Shown: piece by piece, positions 1-6,060 of the stretch | Layout: each line of letters starts with the position of its first letter | Position numbering within the stretch: the first letter of the stretch is position 1 | NCBI GenBank assembly: GCA_026770585.1 | Contig: MU646656.1 | Location: 27,802-39,849, forward strand | Source of the DNA: Baffinella frigidus | Taxonomy: Eukaryota; Cryptophyceae; Cryptomonadales; Baffinellaceae | Reading direction: 5' to 3' | DNA length: 12,048 bases | The notes under the pieces: generated by a model | The model's input: the letters and a program-made list of their open reading frames with translations, nothing else | The model's database searches: none | Told to the model about the DNA's origin: nothing | Translations under genes and position numbers: made by a program

Positions 1-82
1 AACAGACGTGTTTAAACTCGAGATGCCAAAATAAAATTTCGCTCAACGAAGCCGAAACTGAAGAGGCCTTCTCAGCGTGACG

Positions 83-145
83 CACGACGCACGCCTCACG
101 ACGCACGCCTCTCGGCGCACGCCTTTCGACGCACGCCGCACGCCT
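83..145. repeat. 14-bp minisatellite
   Basis: Tandem units of the form CACGACGCACGCCT occur at 83-96 and 97-110 (identical). Diverged units follow at 111-124 (CTCGGCGCACGCCT) and 125-136, with a partial unit to about 145. I see no coding signal in 1-160. Confidence 0.85.
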
Positions 146-160
146 CTAGCTAGCCTAGGC

Positions 161-184
161 ATTATCCCTCGGTTTCACAACGGG
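161..184. repeat. 24-bp direct repeat, copy 1
   Basis: ATTATCCC(T)CGGTTTCACAACGGG recurs at 540-563 with a single difference (T versus G). The two copies bracket a Q element (189-331) and an R fold-back element (388-540). They may be remnants of one host or element sequence separated by insertions. Confidence 0.8.
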
Positions 185-188
185 TTAT

Positions 189-331
189 GTCTCAGTCTAT
201 TTGGGCTTACTTAGGCTCACCAATTTGGTGAGAGCCCCAGATCTTTCCCACTCCAAAGGAGACGGGTCTATACCGCACACCGAGCATGTCAACTTGGGAA
301 TAGTCTGTCAACCCGAGTGAGGCAGAGCTAG
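189..331 (-). mobile_element. Family Q short repeat element, copy 1
   Basis: This unit shares with 927-1241 and 6059-6155 a start GTCTCAGTCTAttTgG and an end block GTCAACytaaGcATAGTC; copies 1 and 2 then continue to GgCaGAGCTA. Copy 1 also contains a perfect dyad CTCACCAA-t-TTGGTGAG near 213-229. It has no ORF and so is non-autonomous. On the minus strand the repeat ends in TAGACTGAG followed by AC, an AG that could act as a splice acceptor; this is what sits directly before the minus-strand exon at 6060. The minus-strand orientation given here is chosen on that basis. Exact ends and target duplications are not resolved. Confidence 0.6.
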
Positions 332-387
332 AAGGTTCCATCATGGATCTCACAATGCATCCCCCCCTTCAACCCTACAGAGCTACA

Positions 388-540
388 TTTCAACCCGCCA
401 GGTATTTAATTTAATTGCTCGAAACGCATACTTTTGGCGTCAGAAGTTGCCAGAAGTTGCCAATTTGGCCACTTCATGCAGAATATGATGCCAAACGTAT
501 GCGTTTCGAGCAATTAAATTAAATACCTGGCGGGATGAGA
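388..540. mobile_element. Family R fold-back element, copy 1
   Basis: The terminal arms are inverted copies of each other: 394-441 pairs with 487-534 with only two mismatches over 48 bp. The end sequence CCAGGTATTTAATTTAA is shared with the element at 5749-5914. The loop contains a perfect 10-bp tandem, CAGAAGTTGC twice (441-460). The outer flank is also weakly inverted (TTTCAA...ATGAGA), so the element probably extends to about 388-540. Each end carries CAG|GTATTT, a good 5' splice-donor match pointing inward. There is no ORF. Confidence 0.85.
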
Positions 541-563
541 TTATCCCGCGGTTTCACAACGGG
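540..563. repeat. 24-bp direct repeat, copy 2
   Basis: Matches 161-184 with one mismatch. It abuts the right end of the R element. Confidence 0.8.
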
Positions 564-658
564 CCGAGGAGCAGCTTAAACCGGATCCTTTGAAGGAATA
601 AAAGAGTTTTATTCATTCCTAGGAGCCTACGGCAGGAAATCTCCAGGGACCTAACAAT
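564..658. other. Non-coding stretch with a small hairpin
   Basis: Apart from an imperfect hairpin at 594-620 (AGGAATAAAA / TTTTATTCATTCCT) I see nothing here. It lies downstream of the minus-strand PHO88-like exon and may be intron or 3' sequence. Confidence 0.4.
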
Positions 659-865
659 TCATACAGGAGATCGGGACGTGACGTCGAGAGATTTCCGACG
701 ATTCAGGTGAATATTACGACAGGAGCAAACCCGGGGATAAGCTGCTTCGGGTTGGTGGTGGGGGGTCAGGGGCGGACTTGGGTCGTCGAACATGGCTTTG
801 TTCTTGATCCACACCCGGCGGTCGTCGTTGGTCTTGTTGATCTGGATGTACAGGTACGCTTTCGA
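659..865 (-). CDS. PHO88/SND3-like protein, putative exon 3 (3' end uncertain)
   Basis: Minus-strand reading from an AG acceptor (GCGGCAG|TCG, exon start at 865) gives SKAYLYIQINKTNDDRR, then VWIKNKAMFDDPSPP. Joined in phase 0 to the exon ending at 1392 it continues ...GIVACLL|SKAYLYIQIN. In the PHO88/SND3 family the first membrane segments are followed by a YLYI-like stretch and a basic Asn-Asp containing loop, which fits. The frame stays open to a stop at 659, but residues after about PSPP look less protein-like, and a donor such as CCGG|GTTTGC near 735 may end the exon earlier. The family is an ER membrane protein, linked in yeast to SRP-independent targeting and phosphate transport. The remaining C-terminal exons were not found in this window. 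Exon boundaries are inferred from the sequence only. Confidence 0.5.
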   Translation of the reverse strand, partial: SKAYLYIQINKTNDDRRVWIKNKAMFDDPSPPLTPHHQPEAAYPRVCSCRNIHLNRRKSLDVTSRSPV

Positions 866-926
866 CTGCCGCCGCACCAGGGAACACGTTTCATCAGCTG
901 CCGGAGGCCTTGGGGAGCCCACCTCT

Positions 927-1241
927 GTCTCAGTCTATTTGGCCTCACCAACCCACACAGCGGGCTTCGAAGGGATTTTCGGGCTCTGAGAGCCCGAGAT
1001 TCCGTTACCGTATCCGTAGGGACCCCCCTATGTCCCTACGGATTGCCTACCGTAGGGTCCTAGGTCTTGTCGCTTGGGGGTATTCAAAATCCCTTCGAAG
1101 TGCGCTGTGTGGTGGTGATCCCGGGCTCTCCAATTTGGTGATCCCGGCTCTTGTTCGCTCCAAAGTTGACGGATTAGTACCGGAAACCCAGCGTGTCAAC
1201 CTAAGCATAGTCCACCCCGACTCAGGCGGAGCTAAATCCTA
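927..1241 (-). mobile_element. Family Q element, copy 2, interrupted by a P-family MITE
   Basis: The left part (927-952, GTCTCAGTCTATTTGG) and right part (about 1113-1241, including TTGACGGAT, GTGTCAACCTAAGCATAGTC and GGCGGAGCTA) match copy 1. They are separated by the P element at 953-1112. After the insertion a 13-bp string TGGTGATCCCGGG/C occurs twice (from 1113 and from 1137). The whole block lies inside the proposed intron between the PHO88-like exons at 1392-1458 and 865. Confidence 0.6.
953..1112. mobile_element. Family P MITE, copy A (160 bp)
   Basis: The terminal inverted repeat of about 27 bp begins CCACACAGCGGGCTTCGAAG on the left and reads the same (one or two differences) from the right end. 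It has no ORF. Two internal hairpins are visible: CGGGCTCT-g-AGAGCCCG at 980-996, and perfect 12-bp arms at 1012-1023 / 1032-1043. Related copies lie at 7493-7654 (162 bp) and 9627-9789 (163 bp). No clear target duplication is visible, so the superfamily is not assigned. Confidence 0.85.
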
Positions 1242-1391
1242 GAAAGAGATGGCTGTGTGAATTTCTGGAAGATAGCCTTTCTGGAAGCTGCTACAGTCCT
1301 CCAGCAGATACATCCTGAGACTCGGCCAGCGTGGGTGCACTGCAGTGAGCGCAATGGTCACGCTGTGGGAAAGCGTGGCAGGGAGTTTCAC

Positions 1392-1458
1392 CAGCAGACA
1401 CGCCACGATGCCCACGCCGAAGAACCCGCGGGCCAGTAGCAAGTTGGTCTCGTCCTTC
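1392..1458 (-). CDS. PHO88/SND3-like protein, putative exon 2
   Basis: A textbook acceptor, CCCTCCCCACCGCAG on the minus strand (AG at 1460-1459), opens this exon. It reads g|KDETNLLLAR and then GFFGVGIVACLL, a hydrophobic membrane segment, and ends at the donor CTG|GTGAAA (GT at 1391-1390). The single leading base completes a Trp codon with exon 1, giving ...DIDWKDETNLLLAR. This resembles the family pattern of an acidic Ile-Asp-x-x-Asp turn followed by an Arg-containing second helix. Length is 67 nt. If the donor is ignored, the frame continues to a stop at 1239-1241, which lies at the edge of the Q element. Confidence 0.55.
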
Positions 1459-1640
1459 CTGCGGTGGGGAGGGCGACGTGAGAGCTGGCGGGCGGCCCAC
1501 TGCGCGATGTTTGGAGATTCTGAGACAGACTGTTCTTACAACAAGCCCTGTCCTGAGTCCCTTCCTGCACCGAGAAGTGAAAGGGCCCCCGAATCCGCCC
1601 TGACGTGGCACCGAGTCTTTCCACGAGGGTGGGGTGGCAC
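1459..1640 (-). other. Intron 1 of the PHO88-like gene
   Basis: A 182-nt GT...AG intron on the minus strand: the donor CTG|GTGCCA follows ATCGA at 1640 and the acceptor is the pyrimidine-rich CCGCAG at 1459. Removing it joins phase 2 to phase 1 and keeps the frame open. No repeat element is visible in it. Confidence 0.5.
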
Positions 1641-1708
1641 CAGTCGATGTCGGCTGACTGGAGGGTCATCGCGATGACGGGCGTGACTATCGTCATCAAG
1701 TTGACCAT
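1641..1708 (-). CDS. PHO88/SND3-like protein, putative exon 1 with start codon
   Basis: ATG at 1708-1706 opens MVNLMTIVTPVIAMTL, a predicted membrane helix at the extreme N-terminus, followed by QSADIDW, with the last codon split across the intron. PHO88/SND3 proteins begin the same way: a very short N-terminus, one helix, then an Ile-Asp rich turn. I chose this ATG because the family starts about here. The frame is open upstream (LAWGK precedes it), and a possible AG at 1724-1725 means an upstream exon is not excluded. The family call comes from residue pattern, not from a search. Acting in the ER membrane is family knowledge. Confidence 0.55.
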
Positions 1709-1723
1709 CTTGCCCCAAGCCAG

Positions 1724-2523
1724 CTCAGACCCGCCACGTTGCTCCTCCACACCCGGATCCAAACTTTTAAAGCCGGTTCCGCGAGCGCCTGAGCCGAAAA
1801 ACGGACATTTCAAGGATTTATTAAATCGGCCGGATTTCCTCAGATTTTCCTTATTTTCTATTAGGGGCCAAAATTTAATCGGCCGGAAATGATTTTGAAA
1901 AACCATTAGAAATCATTAGGAGCCCTCACAATTTTAAGTCTTTTTGTAAAGTTTTGTAAAGCGCGGGTCGCGAGGCGGGCCCGTCCTTCAAACGGCCGTT
2001 ACGCCTCGACCCCTGGGCCGAATCAATTGATCTTTGGATGGTCTTCCTAGGATCGTGTCCTCTTTCGATCTATGTAAAAACTTCACCCAGGAGATTTCTG
2101 CCGGCACCAGGTGAGAATGCCGTGGTCCCCAGGCAAGCTGCACAGCTGGTTTCGAGATAACCTGTAATAACATATTCCTGTACACGCTTCTCGTCTTGAT
2201 GCAGTCGGAGTGGCATGTTCTACGGATACATTTCAGCGCCGCGTCGCGTGGGCTATTCAGATTTCGTGTCGCTGTACGGCGTCGAACACTTTTGGCTCAG
2301 AGATGGGCCTCAGTAAAGCAACTCCTGTGCAAGCATAAGGCGGTAGAGAGTCTCTTCTGAGCTTCAGTGAGCGCTTTATTGCACCCATCCTGAGGCGTAC
2401 CCACATATGATCCACACCCAGATTGGGGTGATTCTCATTGGTGCGCCTCGTCACCCCAGCAAGATTTCTCGAGCTCATCTAACAGCCACAATCGTTCTCT
2501 GTCTACCCTGACACACCACAGAG
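1724..2523. other. Intergenic or unassigned region
   Basis: No gene is assigned. Visible items are a near repeat of TTAATCGGCCGGA-type sequence (around 1822 and 1875) in AT-rich DNA, and a hairpin CGAGGCG...CGCCTCG at about 1971-2009 that includes GAGGCGGGCCCGTC, a string recurring at 3388-3401 and 10671-10684. Minus-strand open stretches at 1988-2185 and 2257-2478 look weakly protein-like. I cannot support either as a gene; they could be 3' sequence of the exon at 2524-2738. Confidence 0.4.
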
Positions 2524-2738
2524 TTACTGCAGCATCTCGATTTCCCTCTGTACCTTGGCTACGATCTCCTCCTCCTGATGGAAAACCAGCCTCTTTCTCT
2601 TCAGAAAGGCCGATTCTCTCTCTCCGCTACCCTGGCTGATCTCCATGAATGAAGGGTTGAACTGAACCCACACCTCAGCTATCTTGCCCAGGTCTCGGAT
2701 CGGCTTGAACACTTCTCGCAGGCCGAAGAGTTTCTCAC
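2524..2738 (-). CDS. Terminal exon of an unidentified protein
   Basis: Minus-strand reading from an AG (CGATGCAG|GTGAG, AG at 2740-2739) gives EKLFGLREVFKPIRD, LGKIAEVWVQFNPSFMEIS, and then a charged tail (AFLKRKRLVFHQEEEIVAK) ending in EIEMLQ and a TAA stop at 2524. Amino-acid composition and codon use look like genuine coding sequence, about 70 residues of a protein C-terminus with a probable C-terminal helix. I do not recognise the family. The frame is open a little upstream to 2817, so the acceptor is a guess; CAG|GTGAG would also read as a donor. It could be the last exon of the gene whose earlier exons are at 5723-6060, but nothing visible proves that link. Confidence 0.5.
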
Positions 2739-2894
2739 CTGCATCGACGCGTTGTTTAGAAATCAGGTGAGACCAGGGTGCAGGTGCTGTACATGGATAC
2801 CTCGCCTGCAAGAACACCCTTGCTCGAGGGCCGGTTGGGCGTCGTGTTCTTAATTTAGTACCAGAGGGTTGACTAAACGCGAGATGTAGTCAAA

Positions 2895-3240
2895 CACTAC
2901 ACCCTCAACCCTAACCTCCACCCCCCAAATCCTAGCTTAAACCCTCATCCCTAATCCCTAATCCCCGAACCAACCCTAAACCACAAATCCTAAACCTCAA
3001 ACCCTAAACCCCAAACCCCAAACCCCAAACCCCAAACCCCAAACCCAATCCCCAAAACATAAACCCCAAAACCAAAACCCCAAAACCCAAATCCCGAGAG
3101 TTTAGGGTTTAAGGCTTGGGGTTTGAAAAATGAGGGGTTTAGGTTAGGTTTACGTGTAGGTCTGCAGTCCCAGTCAGCCCTAGACCCTAACACCTGGATC
3201 CTAACCCCTAACCCCTAACCCCTAACCCCCAACTCCTATC
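2895..3240. repeat. Telomere-like heptamer tract 1
   Basis: Degenerate CCCTAAA/CCCCAAA repeats. The run CCCCAAA is homogeneous at about 3005-3048. The strand switches to the G-rich form at about 3097-3151 (TTTAGGGTTTAAGG...), then C-rich CCCCTAA units return at 3190-3235. The order C-rich then G-rich is opposite to that of a head-to-head telomere fusion. Confidence 0.85.
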
Positions 3241-3280
3241 CCTTAAGCGGCCACCTTAAGTGTCCAGTAGGCTCATACGC

Positions 3281-3299
3281 CCTACCGTAGGGCCCTAGG
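3281..3299. mobile_element. Fragment of a P-family MITE
   Basis: CCTACCGTAGGGCCCTAGG matches the inner part of P copy A (from about 1046) with one mismatch in 19 bases. No ends are preserved, so this is a remnant at best. Confidence 0.4.
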
Positions 3300-3415
3300 A
3301 CCTGCCTAGGGCTGCCACGGGCGATTATTCTCCCAGTGGGCACTGAAGGGATCCATGGATATCCGAAACCCGAACCCTGACCCTACCGAGGCGGGCCCGT
3401 CGGTTCCCGTCGTTG

Positions 3416-3683
3416 GACGCTCCGGGCCGTAACTGTTGAACCCCAGGCCCCAATTCACATTTCTAGACGGTTCTGGAATCCCCAGGATGCCCTCTTTCAA
3501 TCCACTTACCATACTCAAATATTTCAGTCAACTTTCCACGCACAAGGCGTCTGTTGAGCATGTTCCCGTGTTCCGTTGGGCAGGGTTTCACGCCTGGATT
3601 CGAAGAGGACAACGTGAGGATTTCAGAACCGTCGAGCAAAGTGAAGTGGGACCAGGAGTTCAAAAGTTACGATGCACAAGGTC
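3416..3683. repeat. Decayed large fold-back
   Basis: Arms 3416-3504 and 3595-3683 are inverted copies at roughly 70 percent identity by eye, sharing for example GACGGTTCTG(g/a)AATCC and CTCTT(t/c)(c/g)AATCCA. As a consequence both strands encode similar peptides (FLDGSG... and LLDGSE...). No terminal motif of families P, Q, R or S is recognisable. Confidence 0.65.
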
Positions 3684-3815
3684 CTTCGGGGGGGTATTTC
3701 GTGGCTGTTCGCTGGTATTCAATCATATGGGCCATCTAGGCCATGTTCATTATTTCATAGGAGAAATCATAGAAGAAATTACTAAAGCATGGGTAATTTT
3801 ACTTATGAATCCTAA
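3684..3815. other. AT-rich spacer with a hairpin
   Basis: GGGTAATT (about 3791) pairs with AATTACCC (about 3823) around a 25-bp loop. No gene is seen. Confidence 0.35.
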
Positions 3816-4412
3816 TTGAATCAATTACCCCCCCCAAACAATCCTGAGGTGGTCACCCCCGATTTTTGGCGTGATTCCGTTGGGGGTATTTTTGGAGGGC
3901 CCATGCCGGAGGGAACGACGCTGGCCCGCGAGCGGCATCGCTCGGGGCTCGTACTCACCCCCCCGGCGTCTGTGCGGTCCTCCGCTCCAAAAAAACCAAA
4001 ACCTTCGGAGGAGGCTGTGAAAAGCTGGCTGCGCGGAACGGACCAGGCGGGGGCACCGCCTCGGTGGGAGCAAGGGCCCGAGGAAAGTCATTCCTCGCAT
4101 GCTCACGCAAGTGTCCCAGATAGCATTTCCAGCCCGTCCGTCGACCGTCCGGGCTCGTCCCTGGGCCCAGGGACGGGCGTCAGCTCGCGGGGACCCTTGA
4201 ATTCGGAAGGCAATGGGGCCCAGCGAACCAACGACGCAAGCAAGCGGTATGACCGCACGAGGGAGCTGCACCCGAGAGGCGATTCTGAAACAGGTGCCGG
4301 CCCACGCTTCCCGCCCCCCTCCCTGCTCAACCCCCCAGCTCCCGCGGCACCCACAGACTCCAAACCGTCGATCGCCCGCCCCCTCCCGCCTTGAAGCGGC
4401 AAGGACAATCAA
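3816..4412. other. GC-rich block, open on both strands, coding status unclear
   Basis: The + strand is open at 3816-4394 (192 residues, rich in Pro, Ser, Gly and Arg; local pieces AVKSWLRGTDQAG and PRWEQGPEESHSS). The minus strand is open at 3825-4412 (195 residues). High GC removes stops in several frames, so openness alone is weak evidence. The + frame is the more protein-like: hydrophilic, probably disordered, with no recognisable domain. It contains no splice signals I trust. A short palindrome CCTGGGCCCAGG lies near 4160-4171. It may be a genuine exon, a transposon-derived gag-like or disordered stretch, or non-coding. Confidence 0.25.
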
Positions 4413-4746
4413 GCACCCCCTGGGCCCTGTGCGAAGAGCGCCTTGTGCGCGGCGCTACCAAGTCGGATTGGGCGCGGGGTCACAGGCGAGAGCCTCTGGG
4501 ATTGCTCTTTCTCTAAACCAGAAACTCGAACCCATGATCCATGCACCACAAAGCCTATTGATTTGATTGCAGAATAGGAGGGAGTCGTGTAGCACCCGCC
4601 TCAATCCAAAGGATCCCTGCATTAAATTCACCTTGAATACATGCATTCACCTGGTAAATACATATTTCATACACGAATGAACAAATATGCGAAATGAGTG
4701 CTCCGATGTAACACCTCAATAAAGCAACTCCCCCTCTCTGCATTTT
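4413..4746. other. Unassigned region
   Basis: Nothing certain is seen. On the minus strand 4555-4743 is open (pieces CYIGALISHICSFVYEI and FNAGILWIEAG) and could hold an exon directly after the S element, but no boundary is convincing. A T-arm-like string on the minus strand at about 4528-4540 was rejected as a tRNA. Confidence 0.3.
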
Positions 4747-4902
4747 CTAGCTCTGTCCCACTTAAATTTGGGCTCCTAGATACAGTGCCCCCCCCCGAAA
4801 TTTCACAGGAGAATTTCATTGGGGGGGGGATCAAAATTCACCTGTGAAATTGGGGGGGGGGCACTCTATCTACGAGCCCAAATTGAACTGGGACAGAGCT
4901 AG
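4747..4902. mobile_element. Family S fold-back element with 5-bp target duplication
   Basis: The ends are CTAGCTCTGTCCCA... and its inverse ...TGGGACAGAGCTAG. The arms pair over about 70 bp with few mismatches and include matched C/G homopolymer runs (4787-4796 and 4853-4861). The flanking ATTTT at 4742-4746 is repeated directly after the element at 4903-4907, a likely target-site duplication. No ORF. The end GRCAGAGCTAG resembles one end of family Q, hinting at a relationship. Confidence 0.85.
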
Positions 4903-4911
4903 ATTTTGTAC

Positions 4912-4966
4912 CAGGGGTCGCTGATTTCCAGTGTCCCCTGATTCAAATCTTCCAGACGCGAGTCCA
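4912..4966 (-). CDS. Putative short exon, unidentified (copy 1)
   Basis: Minus strand, from TTTCAAG| to the donor CTG|GTACAA: reads DSRLEDLNQGTLEISDP. A diverged copy lies at about 5002-5054. The frame is open and hydrophilic, but the block is only 55 nt and joining it across the S element to position 4746 would give a stop. It may therefore belong to a different splice form or be a relic. Family unknown. Confidence 0.25.
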
Positions 4967-5001
4967 CTTGAAATCCTGAACCCTGAACCTTAACTCCGAA
5001 C

Positions 5002-5054
5002 GATTTCCGGTGTCCCCTGATACAAATTGATACAAATCCGCCAGACACGAGTCC
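5002..5054 (-). pseudogene. Diverged duplicate of the 4912-4966 block
   Basis: GATTTCC(g)GTGTCCCCTGAT and CCAGAC(a)CGAGTCC match copy 1. An internal 10-bp duplication (ATACAAATTG then ATACAAATCC region) breaks the frame relative to copy 1. The uninterrupted version would have read DSCLADLYQGTPEIV. Confidence 0.45.
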
Positions 5055-5452
5055 TACACTCTAAACCCTGAACCCTGAACCCTGAACCCCAAATCTTGAA
5101 ATCTAAACCCTTCCAAAAGGATTTAGAGGTGAGGCCTGCGCTGACAGCAAACGCGGGGCCTAAACTCGAAACCATAAACTCTACACCATACACTTTAAAC
5201 CATCAACTCTGCACCATAAACTCTAAACTCTAAACCATAAACCATAAACCATACACCATACACCATAAACCATAAAACATCAACCACACACCATAAACCA
5301 TCAACCATAAACCATAGACCATACACTCTAAACTATAAACCATGAATCATGAACCATAAACCATAAACCCTAAACCCTAAACCCCTAAACCCTACACCCT
5401 GAACCCTAAACCCTAAACCCTAAACCCTAAACCTACTAAACCATAAGCCTTG
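5055..5452. repeat. Telomere-like tract 2 with an ACCATAA sub-array
   Basis: CCCTGAA and CCCTAAA units flank a long run (about 5165-5370) dominated by the variant heptamer ACCATAA/ACCATAC. Near-canonical CCCTAAA units return at 5370-5430. Period seven is kept throughout. Confidence 0.85.
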
Positions 5453-5459
5453 AGTGCAG

Positions 5460-5500
5460 AAGAGGAGGAGGAGGTGCCACCGCCGCCGCCACCGCCTGAT
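5460..5500 (+). CDS. Exon-like block, acidic plus polyproline (copy 1)
   Basis: After an AG (GAGTGCAG|) the + frame reads EEEEVPPPPPPPD. The same pattern opens the block at 5619. No GT donor follows; telomere-like sequence starts at once. An acidic stretch followed by polyproline is low-complexity and compatible with a cytoskeletal or RNA-associated protein, but no domain can be named. The opposite strand would read polyglycine. Probably a truncated duplicate of the block at 5619-5704. Confidence 0.3.
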
Positions 5501-5618
5501 CACTACACCCTTCACCCTACCCCCCCCACCCCAAATCCTAGCCCACACCCTAATCCCTCATCCCTCATCCCCGAACCAATCCCCAACCCCAAACCTCAAA
5601 CCCCAAACCTCAAAGCAG
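5501..5618 (+). repeat. Telomere-like sequence between two exon-like copies
   Basis: CCCTACCCCCCCC, CCTAATCCCTCATCC and CCCCAAACCTCAAA units run directly from one exon-like copy to the acceptor (CAAAGCAG|) of the next. This is what one would expect if the heptamer array were intronic. Confidence 0.55.
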
Positions 5619-5704
5619 AGGAGGAGGCAGTGCCGCCGCCGCCACCGCCATCGAGGCCGGAACAGCATATCAAAACGCTGTCCTCCGTGCTGCAGCGCGT
5701 GCAG
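5619..5704 (+). CDS. Exon-like block, polyproline followed by a helix (copy 2)
   Basis: Reads EEAVPPPPPPSRPEQHI then KTLSSVLQRVQ between GCAG| and a GC-type donor CAG|GCGAGA. The second half is a plausible amphipathic helix. It recurs at 6160-6210 (RPEQHIKTLSSVLQRVQ, followed by a canonical CAG|GTCGCC) and in degraded form at 6284-6328. Length 86 nt. The family is unknown. The opposite strand is also open, so the strand is an inference from the splice-like borders and from the polyproline/acidic composition. Confidence 0.35.
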
Positions 5705-5722
5705 GCGAGACGCACCCCCCAC

Positions 5723-5756
5723 CTGCCTGGAGGCGTATCCACAAATAATTTCATCC
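5723..5756 (-). CDS. Short exon following the R2 intron, unidentified protein
   Basis: Minus strand, after CCTGAAG| (AG at 5758-5757), reads (G)MKLFVDTPPGR to the donor GGCAG|GTGGGG (GT at 5722-5721). It continues the frame of the exon at 5901-6060 across the R element: ...SGTDFIRP-G-MKLFVDTPPGR. It is 34 nt long; the next exon was not identified with confidence. The first few codons derive from the terminal repeat of the R element itself. The protein family is not recognised. Confidence 0.45.
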
Positions 5757-5914
5757 CTTCAGGTATTTAATTTAAATGCTCGGCGGAGTTCCCCACACAA
5801 CGAAAATTACTACACAAGCGATAAAAGAGTCGTGTCCAAAAGATCATGTGTAGTAATTTTCGTACATTCGGGGGAACTCCCGAGCATTTAATTTAAATAC
5901 CTGGCCGGATGAAA
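5749..5914 (-). mobile_element. Family R fold-back element, copy 2, acting as an intron
   Basis: The ends TTTCATCC...CAGGTATTTAATTTAA are inverted at the two sides; the arms extend inward with CGAAAATTACTACAC at 5801-5815 pairing with 5848-5862. It shares its outer 34 bp or so with copy 1, but the inner arms are unrelated. On the minus strand, splicing from CCAG|GTATTT (5900) to CTGAAG| (5757) removes 144 nt and leaves one open frame, so it is proposed to be a functional or recent intron. The strand given is that of the host gene. Confidence 0.7.
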
Positions 5915-6060
5915 TCTGTTCCACTAGGTTCCTCGCTCTTGTTCTTGTCCAGAGGATCAATGGCAACATTGTTGGTGATTTTCTGAAACATCTTCTCGTA
6001 GGTCAAAGGGACAGTGTTGTCCTTGGGATTAACGAGGTAGAATCGTAGGGTGCTTCCGGT
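5901..6060 (-). CDS. Internal exon of an unidentified protein, bounded by Q and R elements
   Basis: Minus strand, 160 nt. Reads TGSTLRFYLVNPKDN, TVPLTYEKMFQKITNN, VAIDPLDKNKSEEPSGTD and FIRP before the donor CCAG|GTATTT. Composition and codon use are clearly coding-like. The 5' border is AGACTGAG|, the end of a Q repeat, and the 3' border is the terminal donor of an R repeat, so both neighbouring introns appear to be built from mobile elements. If R is not removed, the frame stops within the element (…RPGI, TAA). The family is not recognised. It is possibly part of the same gene as the terminal exon at 2524-2738, but that is unproven. Confidence 0.55.

Noticed and set aside
83-536. CRISPR array
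   Set aside because: The direct repeats are a short minisatellite and element ends with no regular spacers, and the DNA is eukaryotic in character.
707-1063. 118-residue + strand ORF
   Set aside because: Antisense to the PHO88-like exon and running into the P element, with no protein-like features of its own.
1388-1906. 172-residue minus-strand ORF as one gene
   Set aside because: Only the segment at 1641-1708 looks coding. The rest spans the proposed intron and AT-rich upstream sequence, and splicing gives a better protein.
2286-2302. TTTTGGCTCA, resembling the 3' part of the dinoflagellate spliced leader
   Set aside because: Only 10 bases match. The upstream part of the leader is absent and no second relic is seen, so it is probably chance.
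3096-3152. Telomere-telomere fusion at the C-rich/G-rich switch
   Set aside because: A fusion reads G-rich then C-rich; here the order is C-rich then G-rich, and the repeats are degenerate.
2990-3193. Gly/Phe-rich minus-strand ORF (GFGFGVYVLGIGFGVWG type)
   Set aside because: A translation of telomere-like heptamers.
4495-4575. tRNA-like T-arm on the minus strand (GGGTTCGAGTT with an A-box-like TAGGCTTTGTGG nearby)
   Set aside because: The two motifs are only about 12 bp apart, too close for a tRNA, and no acceptor or anticodon stem can be drawn.
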